Shown piece after piece: positions 34,201 through 41,758 of a stretch of 64,000 bases of DNA. Below the pieces are notes generated by a model. That model made no database searches and was not told the origin of the DNA. It saw only the letters and a program-made list of their open reading frames with translations. This DNA comes from Solirubrobacter ginsenosidimutans (GTDB taxonomy: Bacteria > Actinomycetota > Thermoleophilia > Solirubrobacterales > Solirubrobacteraceae), in the NCBI RefSeq assembly GCF_027587205.1, contig NZ_JAPDOD010000008.1, forward strand, positions 1-64,000, read 5' to 3'. Positions within the stretch are counted from its first letter, which is position 1. Each line of letters begins with the position of its first letter. The position numbers and the translations under genes are program-made.

Positions 34201-34701
34201 GGCGACACGGCGTCCAAGGCGATCACGACCGACGCGGTCGCGACCCCGCTGTTCACGAACGTCTCCCAGCAGGTCGGCGCGGACGTGCCGCTCGTGCTGT
34301 CGCTGACGCTCGGCACGCCGGCCACGTTCGGCGCGTTCACCCCGGCCATCGACAAGGACTACACGGCGTCGACCACGGCCCGCGCGATCGCCACCAGCGG
34401 TGACGCGGCCCTCACGGTCGCCGACCCGGCCACGACGAGCACCGGGTTCCTCACCAACGGCGACTACACGCTCGCCTCACCGCTGCAGGTGAAGGCGACC
34501 AGCGCGGTCGGCGCCGGTGGCGGGACGTTCGCCAACGTCGGGAGCAGCGCGGCGCCGACGTCGCTGCTGACCTACTCGCGGTCGCTCAACGATGCCGCGA
34601 TCACGCTGGACTTCAAGCAGCACGTCTCCGTCGGGGACGCCTTGAGGGCCGGCCGGTACAGCAAGACGCTGACGTTCACGCTCTCGACGACGACGCCGTA
34701 G
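31231..34701 (+). CDS. Secreted ThuA / glucose-sorbosone dehydrogenase-like / PKD protein
   Basis: 1156 residues if it starts at ATG 31231, which has a strong GGAGGAGGG site; ATG 31297 gives a more normal signal peptide (MKRSIVAFLGALLAAFALST). After cleavage near 'APALANA' come a ThuA-like domain (about 50-290; 'KVLVFTGTGG', 'YRAVVFVNSAG', 'GRSFYTELGSS'), a PQQ-type sugar-dehydrogenase propeller (about 300-925; 'CCHNGAGMAFDSKGNLYVTNGD', 'YEGKIIRIHP', 'NWGWPFCQ'), one PKD repeat (about 930-1005; 'VSYTWDFGDGTP') and a C-terminal beta-rich domain ending TLTFTLSTTTP. It is probably a cell-surface carbohydrate-processing protein. The propeller is a plausible oxidoreductase. A strong hairpin follows the stop. 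Confidence 0.9.
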   Translation: MQLSLAARPPHAQSSAEGPPGRMKRSIVAFLGALLAAFALSTAPALANAGKVLVFTGTGGTLNPSSADAVTAIKALGTANDFTVDNSADKADINATNLANYRAVVFVNSAGDALDAAGETALTDYVNNGGGWVGMGESALLEQGGAAFFNTLTGLTGTRVTGTATASAADLDFPDRVHPSTRSLPLVEKALTETWYTWATNPTGTVHTVARVRGNTLPDGTSVTNDAVSRLTGNNATVQPQLERPASWCRDIQQGRSFYTELGSSAASLANADVQKHLLGAIQWAAGMVRGGCKAGINSNYSATRITPIQTGTNNNLYGEMTKSALADDGRVFYGGRAICYAGYTQITNWDSANTGLGCGTIHVWDPRVAGTNNQNPDKIAMVANLSVFGAHGSSPEYGQNSTSEAGLVGMALDPDFTKGRPYIYVQYYPYFGGEQGKDTTPKLGPGFDRRTYKGEKRISRFTYDEATKKLVPGSEKVIFSYISQVYSCCHNGAGMAFDSKGNLYVTNGDSTPNGTAANGTNNQSNNNNGGYVNPDPHFTLPCPGAAATTHCGDTPADQRPADTGPLISYGDARGTSGNTNVYEGKIIRIHPLANPGDTPGIGSTYTIPDATAPNGANLFPPDSQPVLDGKAKPEIFAMGVRSNYTIHIDKKTDAITTAWIGPDQSSEIPQWGPAKTENATMMNSAGNWGWPFCQAGNRWDYRAKLPTLNGGDPAPFGTPGTVGGGADGQTGGFFDCRGEVQNLSPYNTGLTTIPAPKPVNIWYGPQGGCYGYNKNANGVGLYSANIFTAAPDTFRSCPWLASPGASQAPIDGGIYRKPTGDKPDAWPSYWDGKWFMIDFANAQALRHALLMDPATQFKGGQPVSVDSLFGIVTPQLIGGTRPVFMDFGADGALYVGSYSGGYYAFTNSNLGIWRFAYTGGPDTPGPDPKATVPAVGSTVAFNIGKSGGVSYTWDFGDGTPKVTTQAATVSHTYDSAGAKNATLTVNYADGDTASKAITTDAVATPLFTNVSQQVGADVPLVLSLTLGTPATFGAFTPAIDKDYTASTTARAIATSGDAALTVADPATTSTGFLTNGDYTLASPLQVKATSAVGAGGGTFANVGSSAAPTSLLTYSRSLNDAAITLDFKQHVSVGDALRAGRYSKTLTFTLSTTTP

Positions 34702-34717
34702 AGCTCCCAAGTCCAAG

Positions 34718-34749
34718 GCCGCGGCGGTCCTGCACGGGACCGCCGCGGC
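34718..34749 (+). terminator. Hairpin terminator after ThuA/dehydrogenase gene
   Basis: A perfect 13-bp stem (GCCGCGGCGGTCC with GGACCGCCGCGGC) around the loop TGCACG, starting 16 nt after the stop codon. It is followed by moderately T-rich sequence (TTCGGCTCGTTTCG) with no long T run, so it may be a weak or factor-assisted terminator, letting some transcripts reach the next gene. Confidence 0.7.
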
Positions 34750-34806
34750 TTCGGCTCGTTTCGCCGCAAGTCCATGTCACAAAAGCTTTCGATGGAGGGA
34801 AATGTC

Positions 34807-34853
34807 GTGTTGGAACTGAGGAGGAGGTTCCCTTGTTGGGACTGAGGAGGAGG
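34807..34853 (+). repeat. Tandem duplication containing a ribosome-binding site
   Basis: Two 21-nt copies (34807-34827 and 34833-34853; 26-bp offset, two differences) of a sequence containing TTGGRACTGAGGAGGAGG. The first copy supplies the Shine-Dalgarno stretch for TTG 34833. The second lies inside the coding region and encodes LGLRRR, the basic start of the signal peptide. Confidence 0.75.
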
Positions 34854-37800
34854 CATACGCCATGGCTGGCCGCAGGCCTCGCCGCACTGGCGATGATCGC
34901 CCCGAATGCCGCATCGGCCGCGCCCGGCGCGATCAAGGCGGCGGACGAGGTCCCGGGCGGTCCGCTGTTCATGGACGCGTCGGGATCGGACCCGACAGAC
35001 CACACCGTGAGCGTCAACCCCGGTGAGAAGGTCACGTTCAGCTATCCGACGGGCACCAGCGTCCACAACGTGACGTTCAACTCCGTCGGTCCGCAGCCGA
35101 CGAATTGCGTCCAGACGGCCGCAGGGCCCGGCATCCCGCTTTCGCCCGCGCCGCCGATCGCCGGCTTCGGCCAGCCCCCCGGCTGGGAGGGCAACTGCAC
35201 CTTCCCGACCCCCGGCACCTACAACTTCTTCTGCTCGATCCACGGGAACATGACCGGCAGCGTGGTGGTCGTCGACGCGGCCAACACGGCACCGACCGTG
35301 ACGGCCGGGCGGACACCCACCGGTGACGTGCCGCGCAACAGCACGGTGGCGTTCACGGCCACCGGGACCGACGCGGACGGCGACACGCTGACCTACCTGT
35401 GGGACTTCGGCGACGGGAACACGTCCCCGCAGCAGAACGTCAACCACATCTTCGACAGCCCGGGCACCTACACCGTCAAGGTCACCGTCGACGACGGCAA
35501 GGGCGGCACGGGCTCGGCGACGCTGAGCGTCACCGTGACCACGCCCAACCGCGCGCCCACGGTCACCGCCGCGCGCACGCCCACGGGCAACGTCCCGAGC
35601 GGCACGGCCGTCGCGTTCACCGCGACCGGCGCCGATCTCGACGGCGACGCGCTGACCTACAGCTGGAACTTCGGCGACAGCACGCCGGTCTCCACGACGC
35701 AGAACCCCTCGCACACCTACGCGGCGGCGGGCTCCTTCACCGCGACGGTCACCGTGTCCGACGGCAAGGGCGGCACCGGCTCGGCGACGGTCCCCGTCAC
35801 GGTCACGGCGTCCAACACCGCCCCGACGGTCACCGCCTCGCGCACGCCCGCGGGTGACGGCAACGTCAACACGACGTTCGCCTACACCGCGGTCGGCGCC
35901 GACACCGACGGCGACACGCTGACCTACGCGTGGGACTTCGGCGACGGCACCACCGGCACCGGCGCGAGCGTGTCGCACAAGTTCGCGACCTCGGGCGCCT
36001 ACAACGTCAAGGTCACCGTCGACGACGGCAAGACCGGCACCGCTTCGGCCACGGTCCTGACGACCGTGTTCGGCGCCAGTTGCACGCCCGGCGTCCTGCG
36101 CGACGACTTCAACGGCAACGAGCTGGGCTCCGCCTGGAGCGTCGTCCGCCGCGATGCCACACTGGTCGTCAACAACGGCGCGGTCACGATCCCGACCCAG
36201 GCCGGCGATCTCTACACCACGTCCAACACGGCCAAGAACGTCGTGCTGCGCACGGCGCCCACCGGGCCGTGGACCGTGACGGCCAAGATCAACCACAAGG
36301 GCACGGCCCAGTACCAGCAGGGCGGCATCATCGTCTACGGCGACGATGACAACTACATCAAGCTGGACCGCACGTCGACCAACACGGCCGGCGCGACGAC
36401 CAAGACGGAGTTCATGGAGTTCGTCCAGGAGGTCGCCGCTACGGCGCGCAACGGCACGGCGGACCACACCGCCGTCCTGCCCGCGGCCTACGATCCGAAC
36501 TACTACCTGCGGATCATCTACGACGGCACGACGCTGATCGGCCAGTACTCGGCCGACGGCACGACGTGGACGCAGGCGGGCCAGTCCTCGACGGCGCTGC
36601 CGGCGAACGCCAAGATCGGCTTCTTCGCGCTCTCCAACGCGGCGACCACCACGGTCAACGCCGTGTTCGACTGGTGGCAGGTCGAGGGCACCAATGTGCC
36701 CGCGATCCCGGGCTGCGTCTCGGCCCCGAACGCCAATCCGGTGATCACCTCCGCGACGCGCACGCCGAGCGGGAACGTCGACACCAACACGGCGGTCAAC
36801 TTCGCCGCCGCCGCGACCGACGCCGACGGTGACACGCTCACCTACACGTGGGACTTCGGCGACACCACGACGTCGACGCAGCAGAACCCGACGAAGACGT
36901 ACGCGACGCCGGGCACGTACACCGCCAAGGTGACCGTGACCGACGGCAAGGGTGGCACCGTCAATCAGACGATCCCGGTCGTCGTCACGCAGGGCAACCG
37001 CGCCCCGACCGTGACCGCGGCCAAGACGCCCACGGGCACGACCGCCCCCGGCGCCGAGGTCTCCTTCACGGCGACTGGCGCCGACCTCGACGGCGACGCG
37101 CTCACCTACTCGTGGGACTTCGGTGACAGCACCGCGGCCTCCACCGAGCAGAACCCGAAGCACACCTACGCCAATACCGGGACGTACTCGGCCAAGGTGA
37201 CGGTGTCCGACGGCAAGACGACCGGCAGCGCCACGGTCAGCGTGGTCGTCGCCGGCGCCAACATCCCCCCGACGGTCACCGCGACGCGCAACCCGACGGG
37301 CAACACCCGCGTCGGGGTCCCGGTCATCTTCGCCGCGACGGGTACCGACCCGGACGGCGATCCGCTGACCTACTCCTGGGACTTCGGTGACAGCACCGCG
37401 CTCTCCACGGATCAGAACCCGACGCACACGTTCACCACGGCCGCGACCTTCTCGGTCAAGGTCACGGTGTCCGACGGCAAGGGCGGCACCGGCTCGGCGA
37501 CGCTGAGCGTCGTCGTCCAGGCCAACCGCGCCCCGACGATCTCCGCCGCCACGGCCACGCCGACGGACGGCGTCGCGCCGCTCGCGGTGACGTTCAACGC
37601 CACGGCGACGGACCCGGACGGCCACGCGATCACCTACGCGTGGGACCTCGACGGCGACGGGACGTTCGAGACGACGGCCCAGAACCCGACGAAGACGTTC
37701 AACGCGGTGACCACCGTGACGCTGAAGGTCGCCGACGCCTTCGGCGGCTCGGCGACCCGTGCGCTCACGGTCAACGCCCTCCCGGCGGTGCTCGACCCGG

Positions 37801-39260
37801 CTGCCCGCTACCACGTGCTCGTCTTCTCGAAGACGGCCGCGTTCCGCCACACCGCGATCCCGAACGCGGTCGCGGCGATCAAGAAGCTCGGTACCGAGAA
37901 CAACTTCACCGTCGACTCGATCGAGGACGCCTCGCTGTTCACGGACGCGTTCCTGGCTCGCTACGACCTGGTGGTGTTCAACTCGACCACGGGTGACGTC
38001 CTCAATGACGCGCAGCAGGCGGCGTTCGAGCGCTTCATCCGCGCCGGCAACGGCTACACGGGCATCCACTCGGCGACGGACACCGAGTACACGTGGCCGT
38101 GGTACGGCCAGCTGACGGGCGCGTACTTCCGCAACCACCCCAATGGCACGCCGGCCGCCACGGTCGTCGTGGAAGATGCCACCAAGGCCTCCACCAAGGA
38201 CCTGCCGGCGCGCTGGGATCGCGTCGACGAGTGGTACAACTTCCAGGGCATCGTCAACCCGGTCGTCAACGGCGGCGGCGACGATGTCAGCCCGCGTGGC
38301 AACACGCCGATCCACGTCCTGCTGAAGATGGACGAGTCGACCTACGTCGAGTCCGACGGCACGGACGGTGTCGACGACGACCACCCGATCGCCTGGTGCA
38401 AGCGCTTCGACGGCGGCCGGATGTTCTACACCGCGCTCGGGCACACCGAGGCGACCTACACCGAGCCGCTGTTCCTCAAGCACCTGCTCGGTGGCATGGA
38501 GACCGCGGCCGGCATGGTCGTCGACGCCGACTGTGGCGTCGACCCGAACGCGGCGCCCGTGCTGACGGCCTCGGCCGCTCCGACCGGGACCATCGGCGCC
38601 GGTGACACGGTCGCGTTCAACGCGACCGCGACCGACGCCGACAACGACACGCTCACCTACGCGTGGGACTTCGGCGACACCGCGACGTCCACGCAGCAGA
38701 ACCCGATGCACACCTACAACACGCCGGGCACGTTCACGGCGAAGGTGACGGTGTCAGACGGCAAGGGCGGAACCGCGACCAAGACGTTCACGATCACGGT
38801 CGAGCTCCGCAAGGTCACGGCCACGACGCCGATCGGCGGCGACGTCGCGACCCAGCTGTCGCTCAACCTGGGCTCGGGCCCGGCGTCGCTGGGGACGATC
38901 GTCCCCGGCATCGCGGCGGACTACACCGCCTCGGTGAGCGCCTCGATCACCAGCACCGCGGGTGACGCGGCGCTGACGGTCAGCGATCCGGACACCGTCA
39001 ACACCGGCAAGCTGGTCACCGGGACGTACGTGCTCGGCCAGCCGCTCCAGGTCCGCGCGACCAACGCGGCCAACCCGAACACGGCGTTCGGGGCGGTGAC
39101 GGGGTCGGCCGCGCCATTGACGCTGCTGAGCTGGTCACGCGCGGTCAGCGTCGACCCGGTCACGGTCGCGTTCAAGCAGTCGGTCGGTGCCAACGAAGCG
39201 CTGCGCGCCGGCACCTACGGCAAGACCCTGACGTTCACGCTGTCGACCACGACGCCGTGA
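34833..39260 (+). CDS. Giant secreted cupredoxin / PKD / DUF1349-like / ThuA protein
   Basis: 1475 residues from TTG 34833 (GAGGAGG 5 nt upstream). Signal peptide ends near 'NAASAAPG'. Domains in order: cupredoxin (28-148) with type-1 copper ligands in 'SVHNVTF' and 'FFCSIHGNM' (C-x2-H-x2-M, amicyanin-like); PKD 1-3 (149-411; 'YLWDFGDGN' and similar); a concanavalin-like DUF1349 domain (414-628; 'LRDDFNGNELGSAW', 'GGIIVYGDDDNYIKL'); PKD 4-7 (633-985); ThuA (990-1234; 'VLVFSKTAAFRHTAIP', 'GYTGIHSATDTEY', 'GRMFYTALGHTEATY'); PKD 8 (1239-1325); and the same C-terminal domain as the preceding gene, ending TLTFTLSTTTP. It is probably an extracellular redox- and carbohydrate-linked surface protein acting with its neighbour. 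Confidence 0.9.
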   Translation: MLGLRRRHTPWLAAGLAALAMIAPNAASAAPGAIKAADEVPGGPLFMDASGSDPTDHTVSVNPGEKVTFSYPTGTSVHNVTFNSVGPQPTNCVQTAAGPGIPLSPAPPIAGFGQPPGWEGNCTFPTPGTYNFFCSIHGNMTGSVVVVDAANTAPTVTAGRTPTGDVPRNSTVAFTATGTDADGDTLTYLWDFGDGNTSPQQNVNHIFDSPGTYTVKVTVDDGKGGTGSATLSVTVTTPNRAPTVTAARTPTGNVPSGTAVAFTATGADLDGDALTYSWNFGDSTPVSTTQNPSHTYAAAGSFTATVTVSDGKGGTGSATVPVTVTASNTAPTVTASRTPAGDGNVNTTFAYTAVGADTDGDTLTYAWDFGDGTTGTGASVSHKFATSGAYNVKVTVDDGKTGTASATVLTTVFGASCTPGVLRDDFNGNELGSAWSVVRRDATLVVNNGAVTIPTQAGDLYTTSNTAKNVVLRTAPTGPWTVTAKINHKGTAQYQQGGIIVYGDDDNYIKLDRTSTNTAGATTKTEFMEFVQEVAATARNGTADHTAVLPAAYDPNYYLRIIYDGTTLIGQYSADGTTWTQAGQSSTALPANAKIGFFALSNAATTTVNAVFDWWQVEGTNVPAIPGCVSAPNANPVITSATRTPSGNVDTNTAVNFAAAATDADGDTLTYTWDFGDTTTSTQQNPTKTYATPGTYTAKVTVTDGKGGTVNQTIPVVVTQGNRAPTVTAAKTPTGTTAPGAEVSFTATGADLDGDALTYSWDFGDSTAASTEQNPKHTYANTGTYSAKVTVSDGKTTGSATVSVVVAGANIPPTVTATRNPTGNTRVGVPVIFAATGTDPDGDPLTYSWDFGDSTALSTDQNPTHTFTTAATFSVKVTVSDGKGGTGSATLSVVVQANRAPTISAATATPTDGVAPLAVTFNATATDPDGHAITYAWDLDGDGTFETTAQNPTKTFNAVTTVTLKVADAFGGSATRALTVNALPAVLDPAARYHVLVFSKTAAFRHTAIPNAVAAIKKLGTENNFTVDSIEDASLFTDAFLARYDLVVFNSTTGDVLNDAQQAAFERFIRAGNGYTGIHSATDTEYTWPWYGQLTGAYFRNHPNGTPAATVVVEDATKASTKDLPARWDRVDEWYNFQGIVNPVVNGGGDDVSPRGNTPIHVLLKMDESTYVESDGTDGVDDDHPIAWCKRFDGGRMFYTALGHTEATYTEPLFLKHLLGGMETAAGMVVDADCGVDPNAAPVLTASAAPTGTIGAGDTVAFNATATDADNDTLTYAWDFGDTATSTQQNPMHTYNTPGTFTAKVTVSDGKGGTATKTFTITVELRKVTATTPIGGDVATQLSLNLGSGPASLGTIVPGIAADYTASVSASITSTAGDAALTVSDPDTVNTGKLVTGTYVLGQPLQVRATNAANPNTAFGAVTGSAAPLTLLSWSRAVSVDPVTVAFKQSVGANEALRAGTYGKTLTFTLSTTTP

Positions 39261-39275
39261 CGTAGGACGTGTGAG

Positions 39276-39299
39276 GCCGCGGCGGGTGCGCGCCGCGGC
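39276..39299 (+). terminator. Hairpin terminator after giant ThuA/PKD gene
   Basis: A perfect 9-bp stem (GCCGCGGCG with CGCCGCGGC) and the loop GGTGCG, starting 15 nt after the stop codon, followed by CTCTCTAC. It closely resembles the hairpin after the preceding gene. It also lies just past the end of the convergent GNAT gene and may act in both directions. Confidence 0.65.
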
Positions 39300-39302
39300 T
39301 CT

Positions 39303-39815
39303 CTACACGGGTTCGCGTGGAAGACCCTCGCCGGTGGCGAGGGTCTTCTGCGTCCAGGCCACGTCGTGCCAGGCGCCGCCCTTGTAGCCGATGTCGCGGT
39401 AGGTGCCGACCGGCTCGAAGCCCAGCGCCGCGTGCAGGCCCTCGCTCCCCGGGTTCGGGAGCGTCATCCCCGCGATCGCGGTGCGGTACCCGCGCTCGGT
39501 GAGGTGGGGGAGGAGCACGCCGTAGAGCGCTCGCCCCGCGCCGGTCCGGTGGCGTCCGCGCTCGAGGTAGACGCTGACCTCGCACGCCCAGCGGTACGCG
39601 GCGCGCGGGTGGAACTGGCCCGCGTAGGCGTAGCCGACGACCTCGCCGCTGTCTGCTTCGAGCACGAACCAGGCGATCGCATGCTCGATGCGCGCGGCCA
39701 TCTCGCTCGTGCTCGGCGGTTCGGTCTCGAAGCTGATCGGCGTGTCGGTGACGTAGGGCGCGTAGATCGCGGCGCACGCTGCTGCGTCGTCCGCGGTTGC
39801 CATCCGGATCAACAT
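39303..39815 (-). CDS. GNAT N-acetyltransferase, phosphinothricin-acetyltransferase-like
   Basis: 170 residues from ATG 39815. 'MLIRMATADDAAACAAIYAPYVTDTPISFETEPPS' is the typical start of the PAT/Bar/YncA group; the acetyl-CoA loop is in 'SVYLERGRHRTGAGRALYGVLL' (RxxGxGR-like), followed by 'AGMTLPNPGSEGLHAALGFEPVGTYRDIGYKGGAWHDVAW'. These enzymes acetylate small amines such as phosphinothricin or methionine derivatives. It is divergent from the XRE-cupin regulator with only 18 bp between starts. Its last codons contain a 13-bp hairpin. Confidence 0.9.
   Translation of the reverse strand: MLIRMATADDAAACAAIYAPYVTDTPISFETEPPSTSEMAARIEHAIAWFVLEADSGEVVGYAYAGQFHPRAAYRWACEVSVYLERGRHRTGAGRALYGVLLPHLTERGYRTAIAGMTLPNPGSEGLHAALGFEPVGTYRDIGYKGGAWHDVAWTQKTLATGEGLPREPV
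39320..39348 (-). terminator. Hairpin inside the 3' end of the GNAT gene
   Basis: A perfect 13-bp stem (GAAGACCCTCGCC with GGCGAGGGTCTTC) with loop GGT. It encodes part of the C-terminal 'KTLATGEGLP' and ends 17 nt before the stop codon on the minus strand. Together with 39276-39299 it gives a two-hairpin block between convergent genes. It may terminate plus-strand read-through. Confidence 0.5.
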
Positions 39816-39820
39816 GTCAC

Positions 39821-39827
39821 TATCGTA
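39821..39827. promoter_or_regulatory. Overlapping divergent -10 elements
   Basis: In the 18-bp gap between ATG 39815 (minus) and GTG 39834 (plus), TATCGT (39821-39826, plus) and TACGAT (39827-39822, minus) share five base pairs. Each is 6-7 nt from its start codon, so both genes appear leaderless and cannot be transcribed at once. Flanking TGTC and GACA sequences could be the XRE-type operator. Confidence 0.5.
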
Positions 39828-39833
39828 GACAAC

Positions 39834-40394
39834 GTGTCCACGATGATGACGGACGAGGCGCTGGCGGCAGCGGTGCTGGCGGCCCGCGAGGCGCTGGGGT
39901 GGTCGACCAGCGCGCTGGCGGAGCGCTCCGGGGTGTCGCGGGCCATGATCGCCAAGATCGAGCGCGCGGAGGCGCAGCCGACGGCGGCGCTGCTCGGCCG
40001 CCTGTCAGGCGCGCTGGGGCTCACGCTCTCGGAGCTGATCGCGCGCGCCGAGCACGCGGACGGGCGCATCGCCCGCGCGGCCGACCAGCCCGTCTGGACC
40101 GATCCCGACAGCGGCTACACGCGGCGCGCGTTGTCTCCGGCGAGCGGCGGGCCGCTCGAGCTCGTTGAGATCGTCCTTCCGGCCGGCGCGCGGGTCGCCT
40201 ACCCGGCCGACACCTACGCGTTCATCCACCAGCAGCTGTGGGTGCTCGCGGGCGTGCTGTGCTTCATGGAGGGAGACGTCGAGCACGAGCTGGCCGCGGG
40301 CGACTGCCTGATGGTCGGCCCGCCGGCCGACTGCGTGTTCAGCAACGTCCAGCGCGTGCCGTGCCGGTACCTCGTCGCGCTGTCGCGCCGCTAA
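39834..40394 (+). CDS. XRE-family regulator with cupin domain
   Basis: 186 residues from GTG 39834 (ATG 39843 and 39846 are alternatives). The HTH is 'LAAREALGWSTSALAERSGVSRAMIAKIERAEAQPTAALLGRLSGALGLTLSEL'; the cupin domain (about 105-185) has 'LELVEIVLPAGARVAYP', 'HQQLWVLAGVLCFMEGDVEHELAAGDCLMVGPP'. This HTH-cupin layout senses a small ligand in the beta-barrel. Divergence from the GNAT gene with a shared promoter suggests it controls both. The stop lies 4 bp before the MerR gene end. Confidence 0.9.
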   Translation: MSTMMTDEALAAAVLAAREALGWSTSALAERSGVSRAMIAKIERAEAQPTAALLGRLSGALGLTLSELIARAEHADGRIARAADQPVWTDPDSGYTRRALSPASGGPLELVEIVLPAGARVAYPADTYAFIHQQLWVLAGVLCFMEGDVEHELAAGDCLMVGPPADCVFSNVQRVPCRYLVALSRR

Positions 40395-40398
40395 GGAC

Positions 40399-40875
40399 TC
40401 AGTCGCCCGGGTGGCCGCCGTAGATGCGGATCTTGTACTCGGTGGCTTCAAGGGCCAACGTGAGCTCGCGCAGCTGTCGCTGGATGCGCGAGCGTTGAGC
40501 GAGCATCATCGCGCGACGCTCCGGCTCCGTCGCCGGGCCCTGCTCGACCAGCACGACGTAGCGCTTGAGGTCGCGGATCGTCATGCCGGAGGCGCGCATG
40601 CGCGTGATGAACACGAGGCGGCGCAGGGTGGCCGCGTCGTAGACGCGGTGCCCCGAGCCGTTGCGCGGCGGGCGGACGAGGCCAACGTCCTCGTAGTAGC
40701 GCAGGGTGTAACTGCTCAGCCTGGTGAGCGCAGCCGCCTCCGCGATGGTCTTCGGCAGCGCGTCGGCCTCGATCCTGCCGTCGTCGAGCAGTTCGTGCAG
40801 CGCGTCGATCACCGACGCGCCCGCCGCGTCGTCGGTGGCGTCGAGCAGGCGGGCGATGAGGTCCTCGGTGGCCAT
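40399..40875 (-). CDS. MerR-family transcriptional regulator
   Basis: 158 residues. A 40-residue acidic N-terminal extension ('IARLLDATDDAAGASVIDALHELLDDGRIEADAL') precedes the MerR HTH 'KTIAEAAALTRLSSYTLRYYEDVGLVRPPRNGSGHRVYDAATLRRLVFI', then a helical dimer segment ('QRSRIQRQLRELTLALEATEYKI') as in the group lacking metal-binding cysteines. It follows the SDR gene by 6 bp in the same operon, and a MerR-type operator lies before that SDR gene, so it probably controls its own operon. Confidence 0.92.
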   Translation of the reverse strand: MATEDLIARLLDATDDAAGASVIDALHELLDDGRIEADALPKTIAEAAALTRLSSYTLRYYEDVGLVRPPRNGSGHRVYDAATLRRLVFITRMRASGMTIRDLKRYVVLVEQGPATEPERRAMMLAQRSRIQRQLRELTLALEATEYKIRIYGGHPGD

Positions 40876-40881
40876 CGTGGA

Positions 40882-41751
40882 TCAGGTCTGGGCAAATGCT
40901 CGCACGGCCGGCGCGGCATCGGGGAAGTCAGCGGACTCGCTCACCTGCCGCCACCGGCGGACCTCGTCGAGGTGGCGCTCGTAGGAGGCGGTGAGGTTGC
41001 GCACGGCCTCGCCCCCGAGCGGCAGGCGCAGCGGGGCCTCGGGAGCGTCGATGACGTGGCGGATGGCGGCGGCGGCGCGGACCGGGTCGCCCTCCTGGAC
41101 GCCGTCGGCACCCGCCATGTCGGCGCGGATGGCGCCGATCACGCCGTCGTACTCGGGGCGCTCGGCCGACGTGAGCAGCGCGTCGGCGGCGTTGAAGCCG
41201 GTGCGGAAGCGGCTCGGCTCGACGATGAGTACGCGGATGCCGAAGGGCGCGAGCTCACCGCTGAGCGCCTCTGACCACCCCTCGAGCGCGAACTTGCCCG
41301 CGGAGTAGCTGCCCACGGCCGGGAACGACAGGCGGCCACCCTGGCTGCTCATTTGCACGATCGCGCCGGAGTGGGCCTCGCGCATGTGCGGCAGCACGGC
41401 ACGCACGAGCGAGGCGGGGCCGAGCAGGTGCTGGGCCAGCATGTCACGCAGCTCGGCGTCGGTGACCTCCTCGGCGGCGCCGACGCGGCCGACGCCGGCA
41501 TTGTTGACCAGCACGTCGACCGTGCCGAACCGCTTGAGGGTGGCGTCGACGATGGCCGGGGCGGCCTCGGTGTCGCGGACGTCGTGCTCGATCGGCAACA
41601 GCAGGTCGCCGAAGCGCTCGCGCAGGTGGTCAAAGCGCGCGACGCGACGCGCGGTGCCGACGACCTGCTCGCCGGCCTGCAGTGCGGCCTCGGCCAAGGC
41701 AAGCCCGAGGCCCGAGGTCGCGCCGGTGATGATCCATGTCCTGGTCTTCAT
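40882..41751 (-). CDS. Short-chain dehydrogenase/reductase (SDR)
   Basis: 289 residues from ATG 41751 (MKTRTWIITGATSGLGLALA). The dinucleotide motif TGATSGLG, 'DVLVNNAGVGRVG' and the active-site 'SSQGGRLSFPAVGSYSAGKFALEGWSEAL' (Ser, Tyr-x3-Lys) are all present, so it should be active with NAD(P)H. 'VVGTARRVARF' after strand 2 favours NADP. The substrate is unknown. The ATG is 7 nt from a TAGCGT -10 element within a MerR-type promoter. It is co-transcribed with the MerR gene downstream. A longer open frame upstream is arginine-rich antisense and not part of the protein. Confidence 0.92.
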   Translation of the reverse strand: MKTRTWIITGATSGLGLALAEAALQAGEQVVGTARRVARFDHLRERFGDLLLPIEHDVRDTEAAPAIVDATLKRFGTVDVLVNNAGVGRVGAAEEVTDAELRDMLAQHLLGPASLVRAVLPHMREAHSGAIVQMSSQGGRLSFPAVGSYSAGKFALEGWSEALSGELAPFGIRVLIVEPSRFRTGFNAADALLTSAERPEYDGVIGAIRADMAGADGVQEGDPVRAAAAIRHVIDAPEAPLRLPLGGEAVRNLTASYERHLDEVRRWRQVSESADFPDAAPAVRAFAQT

Positions 41752-41758
41752 GGCGCGG

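Noticed and set aside
34572..38711. Minus-strand open frame of about 1380 codons
   Set aside because: It is fully antisense to the PKD/ThuA gene; its composition (R, V, G, A, D rich, repetitive) follows from the repeated PKD codons on the other strand.
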